NCBI GenBank assembly: GCA_025925615.1
Contig: JAICLN010000204.1
Coordinates: forward strand, 1 to 7,676
Source of the DNA: Actinomycetospora sp.
Lineage (GTDB): Bacteria; Actinomycetota; Actinomycetes; Mycobacteriales; Pseudonocardiaceae
Direction of reading: 5' to 3'
DNA length: 7,676 nucleotides
Each line of letters opens with the position of its first letter. The first letter of the stretch is position 1. A program made the translations under genes and the position numbers. Positions 1 through 6,373 of the stretch are shown one piece after another. The notes under the pieces were generated by a model. That model did not search any database. It was not told the DNA's origin and was given only the letters and a program-made list of their open reading frames with translations.

Positions 1-56
1 AACCTGTGACCTCTGGGTTATGAGCCCAGCGAGCTACCGAGCTGCTCCACCCCGCG
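1..56 (-). tRNA. Initiator tRNA-fMet (CAU), left copy, truncated at window edge
   Basis: The 56 bases are identical to the 5' three quarters of the complete initiator tRNA at 195-271. They include the acceptor 5' strand CGCGGGG, the D arm, the anticodon arm with loop CUCAUAA (anticodon CAU), the variable region and the first part of the T arm. The 3' acceptor half lies beyond the left edge. The truncation is a window artefact, not evidence of a pseudogene. The copy has its own candidate -10 box and lies downstream of a terminator hairpin, so it is probably transcribed separately from the right-hand copy. Confidence 0.93.
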
Positions 57-86
57 CCGCACCGGTGTGATCCGGTGATGGTGAGA

Positions 87-92
87 AGACTA
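87..92 (-). promoter_or_regulatory. Candidate -10 box for the left tRNA-fMet
   Basis: Read on the minus strand this is TAGTCT, matching the actinobacterial TANNNT -10 consensus. It lies 30 nt before the mature tRNA 5' end, which would give a short 5' leader for RNase P to remove. I see no good -35 hexamer. A perfect 10-bp palindrome (accggccggt, 92-101) abuts the box and could be coincidental in this base composition. Confidence 0.4.
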
Positions 93-153
93 CCGGCCGG
101 TGAACACCCGCCTCGCAGGGGGGTGGGGCATCGGCCCGGTCCCCAGGACGACG

Positions 154-192
154 ACGAAGGCCCCCGACCTGGTCCGGGTCGGGGGCCTTCGT
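154..192 (-). terminator. Strong hairpin terminator after the right tRNA-fMet
   Basis: A perfect 16-bp inverted repeat (154-169 paired with 177-192) encloses a 7-nt loop and begins two bases after the CCA end of the tRNA at 195. There is no T-run on the minus strand after the stem. This fits the I-shaped, U-tract-less terminators common in actinobacteria, although a tract-less stem is weaker evidence than a classical one. The position between two tandem tRNA genes supports insulation of the two units. Confidence 0.75.
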
Positions 193-194
193 GG

Positions 195-271
195 TGGTAG
201 CGGGGACAGGATTCGAACCTGTGACCTCTGGGTTATGAGCCCAGCGAGCTACCGAGCTGCTCCACCCCGCG
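195..271 (-). tRNA. Initiator tRNA-fMet (CAU), complete
   Basis: This is a complete 77-nt cloverleaf with an encoded CCA (195-197). The anticodon loop is CUCAUAA. Initiator hallmarks are visible: the first acceptor position is an unpaired C opposite U (C1-U72), the anticodon stem ends in three consecutive G:C pairs, and the D stem has A11 (GAGC). The T arm is ACAGG-UUCGAAU-CCUGU. It closely resembles the E. coli fMet tRNA in the acceptor and D regions. The role is to deliver formyl-methionine to start codons. A TANNNT promoter lies just upstream and a long hairpin just downstream, so it is a monocistronic unit. Confidence 0.97.
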
Positions 272-282
272 TCGCAGGGAGA

Positions 283-313
283 ACACTACGCGACGCGGGA
301 TGGCCGCCGTCGA
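283..313 (-). promoter_or_regulatory. Candidate promoter of the right tRNA-fMet
   Basis: On the minus strand a -10 box TAGTGT (283-288) lies 11 nt before the mature tRNA end. A -35-like hexamer TCGACG (308-313) matches TTGACA at four of six positions, with a 19-nt spacer. The promoter fits entirely in the 53-bp gap between the UPF0182 stop codon and the tRNA. The -10 call is reasonable; the -35 is weak. Confidence 0.5.
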
Positions 314-324
314 GGCGGGTCCGC

Positions 325-3282
325 TCAGCCGGCGGTCGCCGCCTTGTACTGGTTGATGGCGTTGGCCAGGTCCTGCTGGGCCTGCCCGATCCCCGCGAAG
401 TCGCCCTGCTGCTGCGCGGTCCGCAGCCGGTTCAGCGCGTCGTTCATGGCGTTCACCGCGGACGTGACCTGCGGCGAGGCCGCGTTCGGCGCCCCACCCG
501 CGGCCGGGGCCGGGGCGGCGCCCTGCGCCGGCACGGCAGCCGGCACCTGCGTCTGCGGCACCGCAGCCTGGCCCGGCGTCGTCGTCGCCGTGCCTGCGGA
601 GCCGAACACCTGGGTGAGGGCCTCGGCGAGGGTCGGCGCATAGCCGATCTTGCCGCCGAAGCTCACCAGGACGCGCGAGAGCTGCGGGAACGACGACTCC
701 TGGTTCGACCGCTCGATGTAGACCGGCTCGACGTAGAGCAGGCCACCCGCGATCGGCAGCGTCAGCAGGTTGCCGTAGAGCACCTGGGTGCCCTGCTGGC
801 GCAGCAGGTTCAGCTCGGTGGAGACCTGCGGCGAGGACAAGAACTGCGTCTGCACCTGCTGCGGGCCCTGGGTCTGGGTGTCGGTCGGCAGCTGGAGCAG
901 CGTCATCTTCCCGTAGCTGCCCGGGTCCGAGCTCACCGACAGGTAGGCCGAGAGGAACTCCCGTCGCAGGCTCACCAACGCCGTCGTCAACTGGAACTGT
1001 GGCTGGGAGCTGGTGCCGCGCCGGGGGTCGTCGGCGAGCAGGTAGTACGGCGGCTGGGGGTCACCCGCGGCCGCCGCCGCGTCGCTCGTCGGGTCGGACG
1101 GCACGTCCCAGAAGGACACCGTCGAGTAGAACTCGTTCGGGTCCGACACGTGGTAGCGGGTCAGCAGGTCACGCTGGACCTTGAAGATGCCCTCCGGGTA
1201 GCGGAAGTGCGCCCGCAGGTCCGGCGGGATCGCCGAGGCCGGTTTGACCGTGCCCGGGAAGGCCTTCTCCCAGGTCTGCAGCACGGGGTCGGCCGGGTCG
1301 TTCTCGTAGAGGTCGACCTGTCCGGTGTAGGCGTCTACCGTCGCCTTCACCGAGTTGCGCATGTAGCCCGCGGTCTGCGGGGCCAGCGTCCCGGTGTTGG
1401 CGGAGTCCCGGGTGGCGTCGCCGAGGGAGACCTGCTGGGCGTACGGGTAGCGCGGCAGCGTCGTATACCCGTCGACGATGTACTTGATCTGCCCGTCGAC
1501 GACGGCCGGGTAGACGTCGTTGTCGAGCTCCAGCCACGGCGCGACCTTCTGGACGCGCTCGAGCGGGTCGCGGTTGTACATGATCCGCGAGCTGTCGCCG
1601 ATCGAGGAGTTGAACAGGATGTTCCGCTCGAACCCGTAGTAGGCGAAGAACGCCAGGCGCGAGAGCGGGTTGGACAGCGGCACCCCGCCGGGCCCGGCGT
1701 AGGTGGTCTGCTTGGTGTCGGTGTCGTACTCCCGCGGCGGCACGCCGGCGTCGGCCCCGACGATCGCGTAGTCGTCCGGGCTGTTGGCGAGCTCGCCGTA
1801 GTAGATGCGCGGCTGCTTGAGACCGAACGGCCCCGGGGTGTCGACGTCCGAGACCTGGAACTGCGGGTAGCCGCCCTGGCCGCCGTTGGAGTCCACCGCG
1901 GCGTTCACGGTGTTCGCGGGGGCCGCGATGAAGCCGTTGCCGTGGGTGTAGACGAGGTGGCGGTTGATCCAGTCCTGCTGGTTGCCCACCAGGTTGTCCG
2001 GGTCGATCTCGCGGGCCGCGACCACGTAGTCCTGGGTCTGGCCGTTGATCGTGTAGCGGTCGACGTCGAGGTTGGGCGCGAACCCGTAGAAGTTCCGGCG
2101 CTGCTCGAGCTGGGTGAAGGTGCGCGAGAGCCGGTTGGGGTCGAGCAGGCGGATGTTCGGCACCGTGCCCTGGTCGGTGGTGATGGCCTGCTGGACGGCC
2201 GCCGCGCTCTGGTCGGTGGTGCCGGCGTACGGCTGCACGGTCACGTTCTGTGGAGTGATCCCGAACGCGTCCCTCGTGGCCTCGATGTTCCGGCCGATCG
2301 AGGCCGCCTCGCGCTGGTTGGCGTTGGGGCGCACCGAGAACTGCTCGAGCACGGCCGGCCAGGCCGCCCCGATGAGCACGCTGGAGAGGACGAGCAGCGC
2401 CAGCGCGATGGCGGGGATCTGCAGGTTGCGCAGGAACACCGCGGCGAAGAACGCGGCCGCGCAGATCACCGCGATGAGCAGCAGGATCAGCTTGGCGGGC
2501 ATGGCGGCGTTGAGGTCGGTGTAGCTCGCGCCGAAGAAGTTGGCGCCGCTGACCGAGGCCTTGCGGTCGGAGAAGAGCAGCTCGTAGCGGTCGAAGAAGT
2601 AGGCCACGGCCTTGAGCAGCACGAACGTGCCGGCGAGGACGGCGAGGTGGGCGCGCGCGGCGGTGGCGAGCGAGCCGTTGCGCCCGGCGAGGCGGATGCC
2701 GCCGAAGACGTAGTGGGCCACCAGCGCGGCGAGGAAGCTGATCCCGATGCCGACGAACAGCCAGGAGAGCACCGCGCGCCAGAACGGCAGCGCGAAGACG
2801 TAGAAGCTGATGTCGTGGCCGAACACCGGGTCGGTGACCCCGAACGGCGTCTGGTGCAGGAAGAGCTGGGTGGTCTCCCAGTCGCCCTGGGCGGAGAGGG
2901 CGGCGATGACCGCGACGATCACCGGGATGCCGATCGCGAACAGCCGCAGGTGCGCGAGGACGACGGTGCGGTAGCGCGCCACCGGGTCCTCGGGGCCGGC
3001 GACGGGGACGAACACCGGCCGGGTGCGGTAGGCGATGTAGAGGTTGACCGCGATCAGCCCGCCCATGAAGACGGCGGCGATCACGGCCTGGACGATGCGG
3101 GTGACGAGCACCGTGGTGAACACGTTGCGGTAGCCGACCTCGCCGAACCACGCCCAGTCGACGTAGACGTCGACGAGGCGGGCCAGCCCGACCAGCACCA
3201 CGAGCACGACCGCCCCCAGCACCAGCAGGGACTTCGTTCGCCGGGACAGCTGCGGGTTCCCGGTCGACGGCCGGTTGGCCAC
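325..3282 (-). CDS. UPF0182 family large membrane protein (985 aa)
   Basis: This is a long protein of unknown biochemical function in the UPF0182 family (Rv3193c/Rv0064-like). Seven hydrophobic segments are visible in the first third, at about residues 19-41, 58-82, 112-131, 162-196, 209-230, 262-284 and 287-310. A large hydrophilic part (about 311-893) follows and is presumably extracytoplasmic. Family-like stretches include RIMYNRDPLERVQ, the IKYIVDGYTT region and GNLLTLPIAGGLLYVEPVY. An Ala/Pro-rich linker (about 894-938) leads to a short Q/A-rich helical tail (about 939-981). The GTG start at 3280-3282 has a GGAG 11 nt upstream and begins just before the first membrane helix. The length is normal for the family. 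The PDZ/Lon-like protease gene lies 156 bp upstream in the same orientation; the pairing suggests an envelope function, but this is inference from context. Confidence 0.95.
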   Translation of the reverse strand: MANRPSTGNPQLSRRTKSLLVLGAVVLVVLVGLARLVDVYVDWAWFGEVGYRNVFTTVLVTRIVQAVIAAVFMGGLIAVNLYIAYRTRPVFVPVAGPEDPVARYRTVVLAHLRLFAIGIPVIVAVIAALSAQGDWETTQLFLHQTPFGVTDPVFGHDISFYVFALPFWRAVLSWLFVGIGISFLAALVAHYVFGGIRLAGRNGSLATAARAHLAVLAGTFVLLKAVAYFFDRYELLFSDRKASVSGANFFGASYTDLNAAMPAKLILLLIAVICAAAFFAAVFLRNLQIPAIALALLVLSSVLIGAAWPAVLEQFSVRPNANQREAASIGRNIEATRDAFGITPQNVTVQPYAGTTDQSAAAVQQAITTDQGTVPNIRLLDPNRLSRTFTQLEQRRNFYGFAPNLDVDRYTINGQTQDYVVAAREIDPDNLVGNQQDWINRHLVYTHGNGFIAAPANTVNAAVDSNGGQGGYPQFQVSDVDTPGPFGLKQPRIYYGELANSPDDYAIVGADAGVPPREYDTDTKQTTYAGPGGVPLSNPLSRLAFFAYYGFERNILFNSSIGDSSRIMYNRDPLERVQKVAPWLELDNDVYPAVVDGQIKYIVDGYTTLPRYPYAQQVSLGDATRDSANTGTLAPQTAGYMRNSVKATVDAYTGQVDLYENDPADPVLQTWEKAFPGTVKPASAIPPDLRAHFRYPEGIFKVQRDLLTRYHVSDPNEFYSTVSFWDVPSDPTSDAAAAAGDPQPPYYLLADDPRRGTSSQPQFQLTTALVSLRREFLSAYLSVSSDPGSYGKMTLLQLPTDTQTQGPQQVQTQFLSSPQVSTELNLLRQQGTQVLYGNLLTLPIAGGLLYVEPVYIERSNQESSFPQLSRVLVSFGGKIGYAPTLAEALTQVFGSAGTATTTPGQAAVPQTQVPAAVPAQGAAPAPAAGGAPNAASPQVTSAVNAMNDALNRLRTAQQQGDFAGIGQAQQDLANAINQYKAATAG

Positions 3283-3293
3283 TGTCGGTCACG

Positions 3294-3297
3294 CTCC
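3294..3297 (-). promoter_or_regulatory. Ribosome binding site of the UPF0182 gene
   Basis: On the minus strand GGAG sits 11 nt before the GTG start at 3282. This spacing is slightly long, but it is the only Shine-Dalgarno-like site near the start. It supports GTG 3280-3282 over the out-of-frame GTG 10 nt upstream. Confidence 0.5.
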
Positions 3298-3363
3298 AAG
3301 CGGGGACGGGTACTGCGTTCTACGGGGATGCGGGGCGTCCTGCGAGGTCGGCCCGGTGGGAGA

Positions 3364-3369
3364 ACTCTA
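3364..3369 (-). promoter_or_regulatory. Weak candidate -10 box for the UPF0182 gene
   Basis: TAGAGT on the minus strand matches TANNNT and would give a leader of roughly 75 nt. No convincing -35 precedes it. The surrounding gap (3283-3438) has no clear terminator hairpin, so read-through from the upstream PDZ protease gene is equally possible. Two GAGGAAC heptamers occur on the minus strand in this gap and have no assigned role. Confidence 0.22.
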
Positions 3370-3438
3370 CGAAGGCCGTGTGGGTTCCCTGTGCTCCGCG
3401 TTCCTCGTGTCGGATTTCGGGCGGTTCCTCACCACCGG

Positions 3439-4464
3439 TCAACAGGTCGGGGGCGTCCGTCCGGCCGCCAGGTCCTGCACGGCCGACACACCTTCGCGCA
3501 GGTCGGACACCCGCGCCAGGAGCAGCCCCGAAGGAGCCGTGCGCGCCGCCTCGGCACAGTTGCCCGCCGGCACCAGGAAGGCGGTGGCGCCGTCGGCGCG
3601 GGCGGCGTCCATCTTGAAGCGGATGCCGCCGATCGGGCCGACGCGCCCGTCGGCGTCGATCGTGCCGGTGCCCGCGACCTCCTTGCCCCCGGTGAGGTCC
3701 CCCGGGGTCAGCTTGTCCACGATCGCCGTCGCGAAGACGAGCCCCGCCGAGGGCCCGCCGACGTCGGCGAGGCCGATCTTGATCGTCGCGGGCGAGACCA
3801 CCTGCGACGCGGCCGTGATACCCAGGTAGCCCCGCGCCGGGTCGCCGGGACGGGCCGCCGTCGTCACCGTGACGTCGCTGGTCGCAGCGCCGCGCTGGAT
3901 GCGCACGACGACGGGTGCGCCCGGCGGGATGCCCCCGACGGCGTCGACGACGTCCTGCGGGTTCGTCACCGGCCGCCCGGCCACGGCGAGCAGGCGGTCG
4001 CCCTGGCGCAGCACCCCGGCCGACGGGCCCGGCGTCGTCACGTCGCCGACTCCGACCGCGGACGGGTACCCGAGGAAGCGCAGCGCGGCGGTCTGGGCGT
4101 CGTCCTCGGACTGGGAGAACTGCCGGGTGTTCTCGGCGTCGACCTGCTGGCTGGTCTGCCCGGTGGGGTAGACCTCCTCGCGGGGCACGACCTCGTGCGA
4201 GCCGGTGATCCACATGGCGACCGCCCCGAAGAGCGTCACCTGGCTGGTGACCGCGACCGTCGTCATCCGCAGCTGACCCGACGTCGGGTAGGTCGGCACC
4301 GGGCCCGACACGTCGATGATCGGCTTGCCGGCCTGGTCGCCGAGCACGTCGAAGGTCGGCCCGTCGCCGAGGGCCACGAACGGGACCCGCACGGTGGCCC
4401 CGGCGAGCCCCAGGACCGCGGCGAGGACGAGCCCGAGGGCGATCGTCGCGCGCAGTCGGGTCAC
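3439..4464 (-). CDS. Membrane-anchored PDZ / Lon-type (S16) serine protease, YlbL-like (341 aa)
   Basis: The protein has an N-terminal signal anchor (about residues 6-25), then a VPFVALGDGPTFDVLG stretch typical of the YlbL/Rv3194c family. A PDZ domain follows at about 138-204, with GVLRQGDRLLAVAGRPV as the core of its binding fold. A C-terminal Lon protease domain occupies about 212-338. The Lon-type Ser-Lys dyad is visible: Ser239 in GGPSAG and Lys284 in GGIRFKMDAA. Their 45-residue spacing is close to the 43 of E. coli Lon. No ATPase domain is present, as expected for this family. Predicted activity is extracytoplasmic proteolysis with substrate recognition through PDZ; substrates are unknown. 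The GTG start at 4462-4464 is chosen because it gives the signal anchor directly and has a TANNNT box 8 nt upstream with no Shine-Dalgarno. It lies upstream of the UPF0182 gene in the same orientation and is divergent from the zincin-like gene. Confidence 0.93.
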   Translation of the reverse strand: MTRLRATIALGLVLAAVLGLAGATVRVPFVALGDGPTFDVLGDQAGKPIIDVSGPVPTYPTSGQLRMTTVAVTSQVTLFGAVAMWITGSHEVVPREEVYPTGQTSQQVDAENTRQFSQSEDDAQTAALRFLGYPSAVGVGDVTTPGPSAGVLRQGDRLLAVAGRPVTNPQDVVDAVGGIPPGAPVVVRIQRGAATSDVTVTTAARPGDPARGYLGITAASQVVSPATIKIGLADVGGPSAGLVFATAIVDKLTPGDLTGGKEVAGTGTIDADGRVGPIGGIRFKMDAARADGATAFLVPAGNCAEAARTAPSGLLLARVSDLREGVSAVQDLAAGRTPPTC

Positions 4465-4472
4465 GGGCGGGC

Positions 4473-4478
4473 AGGGTA
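4473..4478 (-). promoter_or_regulatory. -10 box, leaderless start of the PDZ protease gene
   Basis: TACCCT on the minus strand matches TANNNT and lies 8 nt before the GTG start at 4464. This is where a -10 element sits when transcription begins at the start codon. No Shine-Dalgarno is visible, consistent with a leaderless transcript. It forms the left arm of a divergent promoter region (4465-4660). Confidence 0.5.
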
Positions 4479-4647
4479 GTGATCGCGGGTGTGGGCTCCG
4501 CGTCCGGTAGGGCCCGTCGTCGCGGCAGGGCGCGGGGGCGGTGTGTCTGGGGCGAGTCGCCGGGACGTGCAGAACTGTTCGCTGTGGGCTTGCCGAGAAC
4601 TGGCTGAGGGACCCCGTCGGGCGGGCATCGGCGCAGGGTGTCGCGCG

Positions 4648-4653
4648 TACCGT
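4648..4653 (+). promoter_or_regulatory. -10 box, leaderless start of the zincin-like gene
   Basis: TACCGT matches TANNNT and lies 7 nt before ATG 4661. No Shine-Dalgarno precedes the ATG. This placement supports ATG 4661 rather than the in-frame upstream starts, which would add a stretch unlike the family. No good -35 is seen at the usual distance. Confidence 0.55.
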
Positions 4654-4660
4654 GGGCGGC

Positions 4661-6151
4661 ATGAGTGACCTGCCCTTCGGTTTCGGCCCGTCCGACCCCG
4701 ACGACTCGCGGCGTGAAGGGTCCTCCGGGTCCGGCTCCGAGGGTTCGGGGTCCGGCGGCGGTTTCGGCTTCGGGCCGGGCGGCGCGGGAGGCGCGGGGGG
4801 CAACCCGTTCGCGGCCTTCGGTGGCGGCGCGGGCGGGCCCGGCGGTTTCGACCTCGGCCAGCTCGGCCAGATGCTCACCCAGCTCGGGCAGATGCTCTCC
4901 GCGGGCGGCGGCCCCGGTGGCGGCGACGGCCCGGTCAACTACCAGCTCGCGGCGCAGATGGCGCACCAGCAGCTCGGGGCGCAGGGCTCCACGAAGCCGA
5001 CCGCCGAGCAGCAGAAGGCCATCGAGGAGTCGGTGCGCCTGGCCGAGCTCTGGCTCGACGACGCGACCACGCTCCCGTCGGGCATCTCGACGGTGACGGC
5101 GTGGTCCCCGAACGACTGGGTCGACGCGACCGTGCCGACCTGGCAGCGGCTGTGCGACCCGGTGGCCCACCGCGTCGCCAACGCGTGGGTCGAGGGCCTG
5201 CCCGCCGAGGCGCGGGAGATGGCCGGCCCCATGCTCGGGATGATCTCGCAGGTCGGCGGGATGGCGTTCGGCTCGCAGCTCGGCTCGGCCCTCGGCCAGC
5301 TCGCCGGGGAGGTCCTCACCTCCTCCGACGTCGGGCTGCCCCTCGGGCCCGAGGGCACCGCAGCCCTTCTCCCGGGCGCGGTCTCCCGGTTCACCGACGG
5401 TCTCGACCGGCCCGTGAGCGAGGTGCTGGTCTTCCTCGCCGCCCGCGAGGCCGCCCACCACCGCCTCTTCGGGCACGTGCCGTGGCTGCGCCAGCGCCTC
5501 CTCGCGACCGTCGAGGAGTTCGCGCACGGCATCACCATCGACACCTCGCGGATCGAGGAGCTCGCCCGCGACCTCGACCCGTCCAACCCGGCGGCGATCG
5601 AGCAGGCGATGTCCTCGGGGCTCTTCGAGCCGCAGACCACCGAGGCGCAGAAGGCGGCGCTCGCCCGGTTGGAGACGCTGCTCGCGCTGGTCGAGGGCTG
5701 GGTCGACCACGTGGTCGCGCAGGCCGTCGGCGAGCGGCTCCCGGGTGCGGATGCGCTGCGCGAGAGCATGCGCCGCCGCCGCGCCTCCGGTGGGCCGGCC
5801 GAGCAGACGTTCGCGACGCTCGTCGGCCTCGAGCTGCGCCCCCGCCGGCTGCGCGACGCCGCGGAGTTGTGGCGCCGGCTGGGCGAGGAGCGCGACGTCG
5901 ACGGGCGGGACGCGGTGTGGGCGCACCCCGACCTGCTGCCGACCGCCGAGGACCTCGACGACCCGGCCGCGTTCGTCCGTGGGCGCTCCGAGGTCCCCGA
6001 GGGCGACGAGAGCACGTCGTTCGGCGACCTCGACGACCCGATCGCGCGCCTCGAACAGGAGATGCGCGCCGAGAAGGAGTCGGGCGGCTCGGCCCCTGAG
6101 GGCGACGGTCCGGAGGACCCGAAGGGCGACGACGGTCCCGCGAAGGGCTGA
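4661..6151 (+). CDS. Zincin-like metallopeptidase family protein (zincin_2 / DUF2342, Rv3195-like), 496 aa
   Basis: The N-terminus (residues 1-92) is low-complexity Gly/Ser/Phe-rich, with repeated FGFGP and GGxGG runs and a QLGQM-LTQLGQM duplication at about 67-78. The conserved part spans about 93-440. It contains WLDDATTLP and the AREAAHHRLFGHVPWL motif, with Glu263, His266, His267 and His272 as candidate zinc-site residues. A later LVEGWVDHVV segment (Glu345, His350) may supply further ligands. This family is annotated as zinc-dependent metalloprotease or putative hydrolase, and also as an F420-biosynthesis-associated protein; no substrate is established. Canonical HExxH is absent, so protease activity is a family-based prediction. 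The C-terminus (about 440-496) is acidic, Gly/Glu/Asp-rich and probably disordered. There is no signal peptide, so a cytoplasmic location is expected. The gene diverges from the PDZ protease. Confidence 0.9.
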   Translation: MSDLPFGFGPSDPDDSRREGSSGSGSEGSGSGGGFGFGPGGAGGAGGNPFAAFGGGAGGPGGFDLGQLGQMLTQLGQMLSAGGGPGGGDGPVNYQLAAQMAHQQLGAQGSTKPTAEQQKAIEESVRLAELWLDDATTLPSGISTVTAWSPNDWVDATVPTWQRLCDPVAHRVANAWVEGLPAEAREMAGPMLGMISQVGGMAFGSQLGSALGQLAGEVLTSSDVGLPLGPEGTAALLPGAVSRFTDGLDRPVSEVLVFLAAREAAHHRLFGHVPWLRQRLLATVEEFAHGITIDTSRIEELARDLDPSNPAAIEQAMSSGLFEPQTTEAQKAALARLETLLALVEGWVDHVVAQAVGERLPGADALRESMRRRRASGGPAEQTFATLVGLELRPRRLRDAAELWRRLGEERDVDGRDAVWAHPDLLPTAEDLDDPAAFVRGRSEVPEGDESTSFGDLDDPIARLEQEMRAEKESGGSAPEGDGPEDPKGDDGPAKG

Positions 6152-6189
6152 GGGCCGGACTGCGGGCGACGGGTCGCACCCCGCACGGG

Positions 6190-6246
6190 CTTGATCAGGA
6201 GCACGTCGAACACGTTCGGCGCGCTTCGAGGATGCCTGACGTGCCC
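6190..6246. repeat. 57-bp intergenic repeat, copy A
   Basis: The copy begins cttgatcaggagcac and ends gatgcctgacgtgccc. It aligns without gaps to copy B at 6284-6340, with 41 of 57 positions identical and the ends most conserved. It contains a self-complementary pair gcacgtc (6201-6207) / gacgtgc (6238-6244) that could close a hairpin. It lies in the convergent gap downstream of the zincin-like gene. Confidence 0.7.
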
Positions 6247-6251
6247 GTCGT

Positions 6252-6271
6252 GCTGGGGCTCGCGTCCCAGC
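6252..6271. terminator. Small hairpin between convergent genes, possible bidirectional terminator
   Basis: GCTGGG (6252-6257) pairs with CCCAGC (6266-6271) around an 8-nt loop, and a G-T pair could extend the stem inward. There is no T-run on either strand. It lies between the two 57-bp repeat copies and between two convergent genes, where termination is expected. The stem is short for this base composition, so the call is tentative. Confidence 0.3.
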
Positions 6272-6283
6272 GCCCCGACCCAG

Positions 6284-6340
6284 CTTGATCACGAGCACCT
6301 CAAGCACCTCTGACACGCCCGAGGCATGCCTGGCGTGCCC
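6284..6340. repeat. 57-bp intergenic repeat, copy B
   Basis: This is the second copy, 94 bp after copy A, beginning cttgatcacgagcac and ending gcatgcctggcgtgccc. It contains the perfect palindrome aggcatgcct, and the TGATCA palindrome shared with copy A. The 94-bp offset is not a multiple of three, so the two copies are in different frames and are unlikely to be parts of one coding sequence. It lies just past the 3' end of the minus-strand YgjP-type gene. Confidence 0.7.
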
Positions 6341-6373
6341 CTCACCCCGGCCGGACCCGCGGCGAGCCGACGA

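Noticed and set aside
1..271. tRNA gene as an integration site of a mobile element, with the left copy as an attachment-site duplicate
   Set aside because: The left copy includes the 5' end and anticodon arm, whereas integrative elements typically duplicate the 3' end of the tRNA. No integrase is present, and the left copy is truncated only by the window edge.
3384..3438. Possible ECF-sigma promoter from the two GAGGAAC heptamers on the minus strand
   Set aside because: GGAAC-like -35 elements occur, but no CGTT-type -10 lies at the required distance from either copy.
100..4479. A plus-strand open frame of 1459 codons antisense to the UPF0182 and PDZ protease genes
   Set aside because: Its product is Arg/Gly/Val/Asp-rich low-complexity sequence without domains, as expected from the frame opposite G/C-ending codons. 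It also runs through the tRNA and across two well-supported minus-strand genes.
4541..4660. Upstream extension of the zincin-like protein by 40 residues
   Set aside because: The extension does not look like the family N-terminus, has no ribosome binding site, and would cover the TANNNT box 7 nt before ATG 4661.
3320..6316. A minus-strand open frame of 998 codons opposite the zincin-like gene and overlapping the PDZ protease
   Set aside because: The translation is Arg-rich and domain-free, and it crosses the divergent promoter region. The plus-strand zincin-like and minus-strand PDZ frames both carry clear family motifs.
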